A DNA stretch of 19,561 bases from assembly GCA_040752295.1 (NCBI GenBank), contig JBFMFE010000317.1, forward strand, positions 1 through 19,561. Reading direction: 5' to 3'. The stretch is from JBFMFE01 sp040752295 (GTDB lineage: Bacteria > UBP15 > UBA6099 > JBFMBQ01). Position 1 is the first letter of the stretch, and every line of letters starts with the position of its first letter. The position numbers and the translations under genes were made by a program. Shown in pieces: positions 13,217 to 19,561 of the stretch. The notes beneath the pieces were generated by a model. The model made no database searches. It saw only the letters and a list, made by a program, of their open reading frames with translations, and was not told where the DNA came from.

Positions 13217-14479
13217 ATGATTCGTTTTGTAAGAAGGGCGGCAAAAGCAGGCGGCGAAAGGGATAACACGCGGGTTTCATACTGGAAGAAGTTCCCGGAG
13301 AACGCCGCAAATACTTTGAAGGCTGTATGGAAAGTAACGTTCATCCGGATTGTTATAATCATTCTCGCGGCGGCGCTGTTCACTGCCGTATTCACGCTGA
13401 TAGTTGAAAGCGACTCGCCGATGTATAAAACCGATTACGACAAAACGCCGGTACAGCGTTTCGTATCGGGCTTTTATTACGCGATTATATCAATGACGAC
13501 AATCGGATATGGAGATTACTCTCCAAAGACGGTCACGGGCAAATTATTTGCCATTGCGTTAGGTCTCTTCGGCATCGTTTCCATATCGCTCCTGACGGCG
13601 AACATCGCTTCTTTGCTCGTAGAAAAAAAATTAAAGGAGGGCAGGGGATTGAAAGACTTTTCATTCATGAAAAATCACTTTATCGTCTGCGGCTGGAAAA
13701 AAAACATGGAAACGGTGCTCAAGGATATGCTGCTGGAAAACGACAAATTCAAGCCGGGCGAGGCGGTAATTATCGCCAACGTTGACCCCGATAAGGCTGA
13801 GATCATAAGGCAGCAGAATCCGCAACTGAAGGACATCAACTTCCTGCGCGGCGACTATTACAATGAGGCGATGTTGAGAAAAGCCAACGTGCAGGCGGCA
13901 AGGCAGGTATTCATACTCGCCGACGAGAGCGAAGACGTTTCCGCCACGGAGATTGATTCAAAAACCGTGATGGCGGCGATGACCATTCATACCCTGTCGC
14001 GGGACGTCCGCGTCTGCGCTGAACTTCTTGACACGAAATATGAACACTACCTGAAGAACGCCCACGTGGATGAAATAATTTATACGAACGACTACGGGCG
14101 CCTCGTTTTAGCCGGCGCCAGCGGTTCCCCGGGACTCACCAACGTCATCAATGCCCTTCTCAACATGGAGACCGACGTGTGCATCCAGACGCACAGCTTC
14201 CCTCCGGACTTCATCGGAAAGACCTTCGCTGAACTGCGGGATTACTTCAGAGAGAAAATGAAAGCGAATCTCATCGGTCTGGTTGAGAACGTGGGCAGTT
14301 ACCGGCATCATAAAAAGGAGGCGATACGGGAGGCGCAGAAGACCCCTGATATCTCAAAACTCGTGGAAAGACTCCAGAAGGTCAAGACGATTGTGAGCAA
14401 CAATCCGAACCTGCATCCCGATGATGATTACACCGTCCAGAAGAACTCACTGGCAGTGGTGATTGAAAGAAATCGGTAA
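13217..14479 (+). CDS. Two-TM potassium channel with RCK (TrkA-N) domain
   Basis: This is a K+-selective channel subunit. The 420-residue product has a basic N-terminus and TM1 at about 31-55 (VTFIRIVIIILAAALFTAVF). A pore helix is followed by the selectivity filter TTIGYGD at residues 94-100, TM2 lies at about 105-130, and a cytoplasmic RCK domain begins at 153 (NHFIVCGWKKNMETVLKDML). Its CGW motif replaces the classical GxGxxG as in MthK-type RCK domains. GDYYNEAMLRKANVQAARQV is the usual second half of the Rossmann unit. A further 100-residue C-terminal part (SFPPDFIGKTFAELRDYFRE) looks like an RCK-C lobe. The start at 13217 is chosen because AGGGTGAGAAG precedes it and upstream sequence is repeat DNA. 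The downstream cNMP-binding gene follows at 41 bases. Codons are less C-ending than in the flagellar genes. Confidence 0.93.
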   Translation: MIRFVRRAAKAGGERDNTRVSYWKKFPENAANTLKAVWKVTFIRIVIIILAAALFTAVFTLIVESDSPMYKTDYDKTPVQRFVSGFYYAIISMTTIGYGDYSPKTVTGKLFAIALGLFGIVSISLLTANIASLLVEKKLKEGRGLKDFSFMKNHFIVCGWKKNMETVLKDMLLENDKFKPGEAVIIANVDPDKAEIIRQQNPQLKDINFLRGDYYNEAMLRKANVQAARQVFILADESEDVSATEIDSKTVMAAMTIHTLSRDVRVCAELLDTKYEHYLKNAHVDEIIYTNDYGRLVLAGASGSPGLTNVINALLNMETDVCIQTHSFPPDFIGKTFAELRDYFREKMKANLIGLVENVGSYRHHKKEAIREAQKTPDISKLVERLQKVKTIVSNNPNLHPDDDYTVQKNSLAVVIERNR

Positions 14480-14519
14480 CCTGCGCCGCAGTGCAAAACT
14501 GAGAAGACGAGAGAGGAAC

Positions 14520-15023
14520 ATGAAAGAGACCCGGGAAGGGATTGAGCGGTTAAAACAGATCAGTATTTTCAAGGACATCAGGGACGACGAGGAAGCGCTG
14601 GGCAACATTTTCAACATTATGAGGGTTGAGGGATACCCTGCCGATACGAAGATCATCAAGGAAGGCGAGCAGGGCGACGAGATGTATATACTGAACAGGG
14701 GTCGCATCCGTATTGAGAAGAAAACACTGCATGATGAATCCTATACGGTCGTTCTCCTCAGAGACGAGATGAACGTCTTTTTCGGCGAGCAGGCGCTGAT
14801 GGATTCAGACCAGCGGTCGGCGACCGTGGTGGCGGAGACGGAATGCGAATGCTTCGTGATGAAGAAAGGGGATTTTGAGGCGCTTGGCAACAAATACCCC
14901 GCCCTTGGGCTTGCGGTGACGCGCGAAATCGCGAAGATCATCTCGCAACGGCTCAGAAAAACGAACCAGGACATCATCTCTCTTTTTGAGGCTCTGGTGA
15001 ATGAAATTGAATCAAGGGAATAA
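14520..15023 (+). CDS. Stand-alone cyclic-nucleotide-binding domain protein
   Basis: The 167-residue product is essentially one Crp-type cNMP-binding fold with no DNA-binding or membrane domain. Residues about 14-60 (FKDIRDDEEALGNIFNIMRV, KIIKEGEQGDEMYILNRGRI) are the beta-roll. The phosphate-binding cassette FGEQALMDSDQRSATV (88-103) keeps the Glu (E90) and Arg (R99) that contact cyclic nucleotide in active members, so binding is expected. A C-terminal helix (ITREIAKIISQRL-like) follows. ATG 14520 is preceded by GAGAGG at short distance. An in-frame TTG at 14463 would overlap the channel gene by 17 bases and extend a basic N-terminus. Its position directly after the K+ channel suggests it reports cAMP or cGMP to the channel, as a separate subunit in place of the fused domain of other channels. 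That role is inferred. Confidence 0.88.
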   Translation: MKETREGIERLKQISIFKDIRDDEEALGNIFNIMRVEGYPADTKIIKEGEQGDEMYILNRGRIRIEKKTLHDESYTVVLLRDEMNVFFGEQALMDSDQRSATVVAETECECFVMKKGDFEALGNKYPALGLAVTREIAKIISQRLRKTNQDIISLFEALVNEIESRE

Positions 15024-15025
15024 TA

Positions 15026-15219
15026 TTGACCCTGTAGTGTTCTGTGACATGAATGACGGATATGAATATTTTTCCCGTGCCCGTGTGCCTGCCTGTGCGT
15101 GTCCGCACGCAGACAGGCGTGCCCGTGCCCGTAACTGCGTACAAACAGTTTTTCATCGGGAACGGGCAGGGGCACGGGCAGGTGTCAAGAATTTGCGTCA
15201 CAATGCACAATGGGGTCAA
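15026..15219. mobile_element. 194-bp element with imperfect 23-bp terminal inverted repeats (MITE/REPIN-like)
   Basis: The left end (15026-15048, TTGACCCTGTAGTGTTCTGT...) and the complement of the right end (15197-15219, TTGACCCCATTGTGCATTGT...) agree at about 17 of 23 positions, including the outer TTGACCC and the inner TGTGAC. Inside are a hexamer-phased array and its inverted counterpart, and no gene. The element starts 3 bases after the cNMP protein stop and ends 16 bases before the stop of the converging acyl-CoA dehydrogenase. The ends recall the 'tgacccca' sequence at 19421-19429 beside a transposase remnant. Confidence 0.5.
15074..15133. repeat. Hexamer-phased array CCCGTG with inverted partner
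   Basis: Ten 6-base words in one phase begin CCCGTG CCCGTG and end CCCGTG CCCGTA, with diverged words and a GTGCG...CGCAC fold-back between. A shorter, oppositely oriented array of TGCCCG words lies at about 15158-15181. TGCCCGTGCCC (15120-15130) and GGGCACGGGCA (15170-15180) can form an 11-bp stem. Unlike the other islands, the phase here is 6 and not 7. Confidence 0.65.
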
Positions 15220-15235
15220 ATGACCTCATAGAGCT

Positions 15236-16444
15236 TCAGTCCCTCAAGAGTTCCCTGGCGATGGTAACGATCTGGATTTCGCTGGTTCCGCCGCCGATCT
15301 CCAGCAGTTTCGCGTCGCGCATGAGCATTTCGACCCTGTATTCCTGCATGTAGCCGTATCCGCCCATTATCTGAACGGCGTCGAGCGCGACGTCCACCGC
15401 CGCGCGCGAGCAGTAAAGCTTTATCGCGCTCGCCTCCGCGCGGGTCGGGCGCCTGCCGTTCTTCGCCATCCATATCTGCTTGAAGACCATGTTCCTGACG
15501 TTCTCGCGGGCGACGTACATTTTAGCCAGCTTGTCCTGTATGAGCTGGTACTCGCCGATGGGCTTGCCGAACTGGGTTCTCTGTCTGGCGTACCTGACGC
15601 AGTCGTCGAGGCATTTTTCGATAATGCCGAGCGCCATCGGCGCCGAGCCGGTTCTTTCGCCCTGGAACGTCTCGATCGCCTCGCCGCTTGCGGGTTCCTT
15701 TTCCACGCCGCCGAGAAGCCTGTCCTTTCCGGCGCGCACGTTTTCCATGAAGATTTCGCCCGTGGGCGACGCCCTCATCCCCATCTTCGACATCGGCTTG
15801 CTCACCGTCAGCCCTTCCATTCCTTTTTCGAGAACGAACGCGTGCGTCCTCTTTTCCTCCCTGCCGCGGTCGATCTTCGCGTACACGACCATGACGTCCG
15901 CGTACGGGGCGTTGGTGATGAACGTCTTCGAGCCGTTCAGGACGTAGCCGTCGCCGTCGGGGACCGCCGTGCTCTTGAGTGCGAAGGCGTCCGAGCCGGC
16001 GTCGGGTTCGGTGATCGCCCAGCATCCGATTTTCTCCATGGTGAGCACGGGCAGCCCGAAGCGCTCCTTCTGCTCCATCGTTCCCTTCGCCATGATGGCG
16101 CCGCCGCAGAGTCCGAGCGACGCGCCGAGCGAGAGCACGAAGCCGGGGCTGTACTTCGAAAGCTCGATCGCCATGACCGCCCCGATGCCGACGTCCTCGG
16201 TCATGCCCACGCGCCTGCGCCCCTTCACCGACTCCTCGCCCTCTTCCTCTGCCTGCTTCTTCATCTTCTCGAAGCCCTTCTTCACCATGTCGGGCAGCAT
16301 GAACGCCTTCCCCATCTTACGCATGAGGTCGAACGGGAGAATCTCGCCCCTTTCGAGCCTGTCCACGTTCGGCGCGATTTCCCTTTCGGCGAACTGACGG
16401 ATCGCCGCGGCTATCATCTTGTGCTGTTCCTCGAATTCAAACAC
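15236..16444 (-). CDS. Acyl-CoA dehydrogenase family flavoprotein
   Basis: This is an FAD enzyme that probably introduces the alpha-beta double bond in an acyl-CoA. The 402-residue product has the full fold: an N-terminal helical domain with an unusual charged insertion at about 58-80, the FAD/substrate segment CWAITEPDAGSD (141-152) and GSKTFITNA (171-179). The C-terminal helical domain carries RQRTQFGKPIGEYQLIQDKL (288-306) and QIMGGYGYMQEYRVE (358-372), and the protein ends IGGGTSEIQ (383-391). At the usual catalytic-base position, just before GTSEIQ, there is Gly (385) and not Glu. E263 in QGERTGSAPMALGI instead lines up with the alternative catalytic Glu of isovaleryl-CoA and long-chain dehydrogenases, so the enzyme is probably active. 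It starts at GTG 16444 with GAAGGGGGG upstream. The neighbouring SCP2 gene, 128 bases upstream, suggests lipid or branched-chain acyl metabolism. Confidence 0.9.
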   Translation of the reverse strand: MFEFEEQHKMIAAAIRQFAEREIAPNVDRLERGEILPFDLMRKMGKAFMLPDMVKKGFEKMKKQAEEEGEESVKGRRRVGMTEDVGIGAVMAIELSKYSPGFVLSLGASLGLCGGAIMAKGTMEQKERFGLPVLTMEKIGCWAITEPDAGSDAFALKSTAVPDGDGYVLNGSKTFITNAPYADVMVVYAKIDRGREEKRTHAFVLEKGMEGLTVSKPMSKMGMRASPTGEIFMENVRAGKDRLLGGVEKEPASGEAIETFQGERTGSAPMALGIIEKCLDDCVRYARQRTQFGKPIGEYQLIQDKLAKMYVARENVRNMVFKQIWMAKNGRRPTRAEASAIKLYCSRAAVDVALDAVQIMGGYGYMQEYRVEMLMRDAKLLEIGGGTSEIQIVTIARELLRD

Positions 16445-16482
16445 GGCGTTTCCCCCCTTCCCGTTGTCGGCGCGCGCGGAGT

Positions 16483-16497
16483 GGACGCGCCGCGTCC
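16483..16497. promoter_or_regulatory. Perfect 15-bp palindrome between SCP2 and acyl-CoA dehydrogenase genes
   Basis: GGACGCG-C-CGCGTCC is a perfect odd palindrome about 40 bases before the dehydrogenase GTG (minus strand). It could be an operator or an mRNA stem. No T-run follows it on either side, so it is not a typical terminator. In GC-rich DNA some such palindromes arise by chance. Confidence 0.3.
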
Positions 16498-16572
16498 GGT
16501 CGGCGCGAGCGCGATGAAGGGCTGATCGCGATACCCTTCCGACCTTCCGGCCGCTTACCTTCGCCCCGCGGC

Positions 16573-16965
16573 TTACCCCTCCTGCGCCATTGCGCCGCGG
16601 ATGATCTGCCCCAGCTTCATCGCGAGTCCCATGTCGCCGGCGATCCTCATCCTGCCGGACATGAAGATGGTCTGCGGGTCAACTTCCCGCCGGATCAGCG
16701 CCATCCAGTCCTCAGCGCTGATGGTGAACGTTGTGCTGGCATCCTCGTTTTCCCCGGCGGTCACTTCACCTTTCCCTTCCTTGAGTGTAATGCACCACTG
16801 TCCCCCGTTGTCGCCCTCGATGTTGAACTGGAGAACGCCCTCGACGCCTTCGAGCTGGTCCTTGAATCTTTCGAGCGCGGCGTCGAGCCGCTTCGGAAGC
16901 CTTTCCTCGAACATCCACTTCGGCGTCGCGTCGGGCGGAATCTCCGGAATCTGCACGTCGGACAT
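16573..16965 (-). CDS. SCP2 sterol-carrier-type lipid-binding protein
   Basis: The 130-residue product matches the SCP2/sterol carrier fold, a small pocket protein that binds lipids and acyl-CoAs. The family pattern is visible: a helical N-terminus (PKRLDAALERFKDQLEGVEG), beta strands VLQFNIEGDNGGQWCITLKE, then TTFTISAEDWMALIRREVDP, FMSGRMRIAGDMGLAMKLGQ and IIRGAM. There is no signal peptide or membrane segment. An excellent ribosome site, AAAGGAGGTG, precedes the ATG at 16965. It sits upstream of, and on the same strand as, the acyl-CoA dehydrogenase, so the two may form a lipid-handling unit. The ligand is unknown. It is divergent from the XRE-cupin gene, whose palindrome could control both directions. 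Confidence 0.92.
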   Translation of the reverse strand: MSDVQIPEIPPDATPKWMFEERLPKRLDAALERFKDQLEGVEGVLQFNIEGDNGGQWCITLKEGKGEVTAGENEDASTTFTISAEDWMALIRREVDPQTIFMSGRMRIAGDMGLAMKLGQIIRGAMAQEG

Positions 16966-17104
16966 GTCGTCACCTCCTTTCGCGGCGGGTTTCAGGTTTT
17001 TCTTCCCGCCGAATTTTCTTCACGTCGAAAGCCCCTTCCGGAGCTTTCCCGCAGCCGTCCGAACCCGCTGATAACCCCCCCCTGTATTTATTATCGTAAA
17101 CGAA

Positions 17105-17137
17105 TGCTATAATATAGTGAACGCGGTGTCAACCGCG
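17105..17137 (+). promoter_or_regulatory. Extended -10 promoter with adjacent palindromic operator
   Basis: TGCTATAAT (17105-17113) is a perfect extended -10 element upstream of the XRE-cupin gene. Transcription would start near 17120. Directly after it, CGCGGT-GTCA-ACCGCG (17122-17137) is a perfect 6+4+6 palindrome, placed where a bound repressor would block the polymerase. The same palindrome contains TTGACA on the minus strand, which could be a -35 for the divergent SCP2 gene, with a poor -10 (TAGCAT) 17 bases on. Autoregulation by the XRE protein is the simplest reading. Confidence 0.55.
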
Positions 17138-17170
17138 GCGGGATAAAAATTCCATGAACGGAGAGCGCGA

Positions 17171-17755
17171 ATGGACGACCTTACGGCAGCCATCGGGGAA
17201 AAGATAAGGGAGCTTCGGCAGCAGAACGGCTGGACGATCCAGAAGCTCGCGGACGTCACGAGGCTCTCGCCGGGCGGAATCTACAAGATCGAGGCGGGAC
17301 AGATGACTCCCTCCATCACCACCATGATGAAGATAGCGAGGGCGTTCAACAGGAGGATCGGCTACTTCATCGGCGAGGACGAGCCGGTGCGCGACATCGA
17401 GATCGTGAAACGCGCCAAACGGAAAAAGTTCACCAGCACGGAAGCCGGCATCAGCGCGGAGCGCATCGCCGGCAGTCTCGAGGACTCCAGAATCTTCTCC
17501 GTCGTGCTCACCATCGGACCCGGCAGAACGAGCGTGGAAAAACCCATCGCGCACAAGGGCGAAGAACTCATATTGTGCCTCCAGGGACAACTCGAACTGA
17601 CGTTCAAAGGCGGGCGGCACGTGCTCAGAAAGGGCGACAGCGCCCACTACAAGTCCGAAAGCCCCCACAGGTGGAAAAACACTGGAAAAAGCGACGCCAG
17701 GGCGCTCTTCGTGATGACCCCCACGCCCTTTTCGAGCGAAGTCGCAATGGACTGA
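17171..17755 (+). CDS. XRE-family regulator with cupin sensor domain
   Basis: The 194-residue product has an N-terminal XRE helix-turn-helix (about residues 7-62: IGEKIRELRQQNGWTIQKLA, DVTRLSPGGIYKIEAGQ, PSITTMMKIARAFN) and a C-terminal small-molecule-binding cupin barrel (about 110-185: PIAHKGEELILCLQGQLELT, RKGDSAHYKSESPHRWKN). The layout is that of PuuR/SutR-like regulators, whose cupin senses a metabolite. The cupin metal motifs are only partly kept: HKGEE and a later H in SPHRW are present. ATG 17171 has GGAGAG upstream. The promoter carries a perfect palindrome that could be its own operator. It faces the SCP2/acyl-CoA dehydrogenase pair and precedes an ABC1 kinase gene by 79 bases, so lipid or quinone metabolism is a plausible target. 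The effector is unknown. Confidence 0.9.
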   Translation: MDDLTAAIGEKIRELRQQNGWTIQKLADVTRLSPGGIYKIEAGQMTPSITTMMKIARAFNRRIGYFIGEDEPVRDIEIVKRAKRKKFTSTEAGISAERIAGSLEDSRIFSVVLTIGPGRTSVEKPIAHKGEELILCLQGQLELTFKGGRHVLRKGDSAHYKSESPHRWKNTGKSDARALFVMTPTPFSSEVAMD

Positions 17756-17834
17756 CCCCGCCGCCGCATCCGTTCACGCGGGACGCCGTGAAAAGCGCGC
17801 GGAAAGCCCGCGCCCCGGAAAAACAAACCGTAAG

Positions 17835-19154
17835 ATGACACGTTTCGTCGAGCGACACGTCATTCCGCGACTCCGGCTCTACGCCGCCCTCGCCGTAATA
17901 CTAAGGATACTCATCTCGAACCGCCTGCTGCGCCTCTCGCGGCGGTGGACGCCGCGCGAGCGCTTCCGCGAGCGCGGGAGGCGGCTGAACGAGAAAAACG
18001 CCGAGCGCCTCCTGCGCGCGATCATCCGCCTGAGGGGGCTGTTCATCAAGGTGGGGCAGTTCCTCAGCCTCCGCGTGGACCTCCTGCCGGAAGAGTACAC
18101 GCTCGTTCTCTCCCGCCTCCAGGACAGCGTCCCGCCCGTTCCATACGACGTAATCAGGACGAGGATCGCGGAGGAATTCGGGAAGGAACCCGGCGAACTC
18201 TTCGCCGGATTCGTCCGCGAGCCGATCGCCGCCGCCTCGCTCGCCCAGGTGCACGAAGCGGAACTCCACGACGGCGCCCGCGCCGCCGTGAAAATCCTCT
18301 ACCCGGGAATCGAAAGAACCGTCGCCGCCGACATCGTCATCCTCCGCATCATTCTTAACTTCATCCATATATTCCGCAGACGGTTCAACTATTCCTTAAT
18401 CGTCAACGAGTTCGAAAAATACGTTTCCATGGAAACGGACATGATACAAGAGGGAAAAAACATGGAAAGAATGAGGGAACGCCTCGGCCCCGACGATGGA
18501 ACCGTCATACCAGCGGTCGTGTGGGAACTCACCAGCAAAGGGGTGCTCACCACCGGGTTCGTCGAGGGGATCAAAATCACCGACCTCAACGCCATCCGTA
18601 ACCGCGGGATCGACGTCCAGAAGGTCTCAGAGGAAGTCGTCGCCTGCTACATGCGCCAGGTGTTCCGCCTCGGCTTTTTCCAGGCGGACCCCCACCCCGG
18701 CAACCTGTTCGTGGTCCCGCTCGAAGGGGGGCGGCACAGGATAGCGATCGTTGACTTCGGACTCTGCAAGGAGCTGCCGCCGGACTTCGTGCAGTCGCTC
18801 GGGAAAGTCGCCCTCGCCGTCGTTCAACGCGACGGCGCCCTCATGGCGCAGGCGTTGATTGAACTCGGCTTCGAGACATGGGACGGAAAACCGGATTCGA
18901 TCCGCCGGTTCTGCGACTTCGTCGTGCGCCACGTGGACGAGTTCGTTTACGGAATGCCGCGCGACATACCCGTCGAAGCCATATACCGGGAGTTGATGGA
19001 AATCGCGAGGGAAAAGGCGCTGGTCCGCATACCCGGCGACTTCATCCTCATCGGTCGCGTGCTGGGGCTTCTCGCCGGACTGGGACGCCGGCTCCGTTCG
19101 AAAATAGACCTGAAGGAGATCATTCTGCGCCAGGTTCTCCCCGGCGGCGGCTGA
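17835..19154 (+). CDS. ABC1/UbiB-family atypical kinase
   Basis: UbiB/ADCK proteins are atypical kinases or ATPases needed for ubiquinone or other isoprenoid-lipid metabolism. The 439-residue product keeps the diagnostic elements: KxGQ at 72-75 (FIKVGQFLSLR), the alanine-rich loop AAASLAQVH at 132-140 in place of a glycine loop, the catalytic Lys in AVKILYPG (K153), the ExD motif at 200-202 (METDMIQEGKNMERM), ADPHPGN at 284-290 and DFG at 307-309 (IVDFGLCKELPP). The N-terminal helix may be membrane-associated, but I do not see the two C-terminal membrane helices found in proteobacterial UbiB. The ribosome site is weak. It is downstream of the XRE-cupin gene, probably co-transcribed. No quinone biosynthesis genes are in view, so the exact lipid is open. 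A transposase remnant begins right after its stop. Confidence 0.92.
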   Translation: MTRFVERHVIPRLRLYAALAVILRILISNRLLRLSRRWTPRERFRERGRRLNEKNAERLLRAIIRLRGLFIKVGQFLSLRVDLLPEEYTLVLSRLQDSVPPVPYDVIRTRIAEEFGKEPGELFAGFVREPIAAASLAQVHEAELHDGARAAVKILYPGIERTVAADIVILRIILNFIHIFRRRFNYSLIVNEFEKYVSMETDMIQEGKNMERMRERLGPDDGTVIPAVVWELTSKGVLTTGFVEGIKITDLNAIRNRGIDVQKVSEEVVACYMRQVFRLGFFQADPHPGNLFVVPLEGGRHRIAIVDFGLCKELPPDFVQSLGKVALAVVQRDGALMAQALIELGFETWDGKPDSIRRFCDFVVRHVDEFVYGMPRDIPVEAIYRELMEIAREKALVRIPGDFILIGRVLGLLAGLGRRLRSKIDLKEIILRQVLPGGG

Positions 19155-19320
19155 AACACGCGCGCCGGACGCCTCTTACTGGAAAGGTTCAAGAGGCTGA
19201 TTGTCGAAAAGGAAAGTTACCCGACTGAACTCAGCCGATACATACACCTGAACCCGCTGAGAGCCGTCCTCGCGGAGATGCCGGACCAGTGGGCATGGAG
19301 CAGTTACCGCGACTTCGCAG
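19155..19320 (+). pseudogene. Remnant of a REP-associated Y1 (RAYT-type) transposase, C-terminal part
   Basis: The frame directly after the UbiB-like gene reads RAGRLLLERFKRLIVEKESY, then PTELSRYIHLNPLRAVLAEM and PDQWAWSSYRDF. This is the well-known C-terminal part of IS200-like REP-associated transposases ('GHLFQGRYKA-L-V..D.YL.ELSRYIHLNPVRA', '..W.WSSYRD'). The catalytic HUH histidines and the Tyr-containing helix would lie upstream and are absent, and there is no start codon, so it is a dead fragment. Downstream, an AAAATT-C-AATTTT palindrome (19401-19413) and ctctgacccca (19418-19428) look like element-end sequence. The frame stays open beyond it into the next feature. Confidence 0.8.
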
Positions 19321-19442
19321 CCCCGGCGTCAGCCCGAAAGCGGATAGCCGACGACGGTATTTCACTTTCTGCGCCTGCCTTGCCGGCAGACAGGCGCCCC
19401 AAAATTCAATTTTCCAGCTCTGACCCCATTTTCCCGCGGTGG

Positions 19443-19561
19443 ATGAGAGTCTTCGTGCTCGGCGGCGTGCGCCGCCCCGGCAGCCACCCGGTCAGCGCCC
19501 TGTCGAGGGTTTCCGACGCGATACGCGCCGCCGGCGGGCTGAGCGTGGGTTCCATGAGAAA
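19443..19561 (+). CDS. SLBB-domain polysaccharide export-type protein, partial (3' cut by window)
   Basis: The last 119 bases encode MRVFVLGGVRRPGSHPVSAL, SRVSDAIRAAGGLSVGSMR, a good SLBB domain (V-V-G-V--PG---V-----V-DAI-AAGG) as found in outer-membrane polysaccharide export proteins such as Wza. The frame is open without stop from 19155, through the transposase remnant, so the ATG at 19443 may not be the true start. No signal peptide or poly-export domain precedes it, so the 5' part of the gene was probably lost or displaced by the transposase element. The gene continues past the window edge. Function rests on one domain only. Confidence 0.7.
   Translation, partial: MRVFVLGGVRRPGSHPVSALSRVSDAIRAAGGLSVGSMR

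Noticed and set aside
15074..15181. CRISPR-like array
   Set aside because: The repeat words are only six bases and contiguous, with no spacers of constant length and no cas genes. It is a simple-sequence, fold-back array.
15842..16525. Plus-strand 227-codon frame opposite the acyl-CoA dehydrogenase
   Set aside because: It is an antisense shadow of a clear flavoenzyme gene. The product is H/R/L-rich with no domain.
1..19561. tRNA, rRNA or riboswitch
   Set aside because: No cloverleaf, rRNA core or riboswitch core was recognised in any gap, though I could not run covariance models.

Overview
The window comes from an uncultured, flagellated, GC-rich bacterium. No marker gene fixes its phylum. 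A flhA-flhF-flhG(fleN)-PilZ-fliA-fapA gene order fits deep-branching, Gram-negative-like or clostridium-like lineages, and the UbiB-like kinase and the SLBB export fragment lean Gram-negative. I would not name a taxon from this sequence alone.

Layout. (1) 1-8716, plus strand: the end of a flagellar operon. It holds the FlhA C-terminal export-gate domain, the FlhF GTPase, the FlhG/FleN ATPase, a YcgR-like PilZ c-di-GMP protein, an unknown two-helix membrane protein, an unknown UBA-like tail-anchored protein, the flagellar sigma factor FliA, FapA (DUF342) and a small Q/R/P-rich partner protein. Together they would set flagellum position and number, export, late-gene transcription and c-di-GMP-dependent motility. 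(2) 8756-10869: a two-PRC-barrel protein with its own good sigma-70-type promoter, then a solitary BtrH/DUF4872-like protein. (3) 11077-15023: an ion-homeostasis block with visibly lower GC and more A/T-ending codons. It has a Kef-type CPA2 antiporter (minus), then a divergent pair of a two-helix RCK potassium channel and a stand-alone cyclic-nucleotide-binding protein. (4) 15236-16965, minus: an acyl-CoA dehydrogenase and an SCP2 sterol-carrier domain protein. (5) 17105-19154, plus: an XRE-cupin regulator behind an extended -10 promoter with a perfect palindrome beside it, then an ABC1/UbiB-like kinase. (6) 19155-19561: a decayed REP-associated (Y1) transposase remnant whose frame runs without a stop into an SLBB export domain cut by the window edge.

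The most unusual feature is not a gene. Several intergenic islands (about 4342-4425, 10969-11010, 13047-13081, 13137-13171) are built from different, imperfect words that keep a strict 7-bp phase. A further island (15074-15133) keeps a 6-bp phase and sits inside a 194-bp element with imperfect 23-bp terminal inverted repeats (15026-15219). Islands of this type lie at both ends and in the middle of the K+/cNMP block. On the protein side, the candidates for undescribed biology are the PilZ / two-helix protein / UBA-tail-anchor trio in the flagellar operon and the K+ channel paired with a separate cNMP-binding protein.
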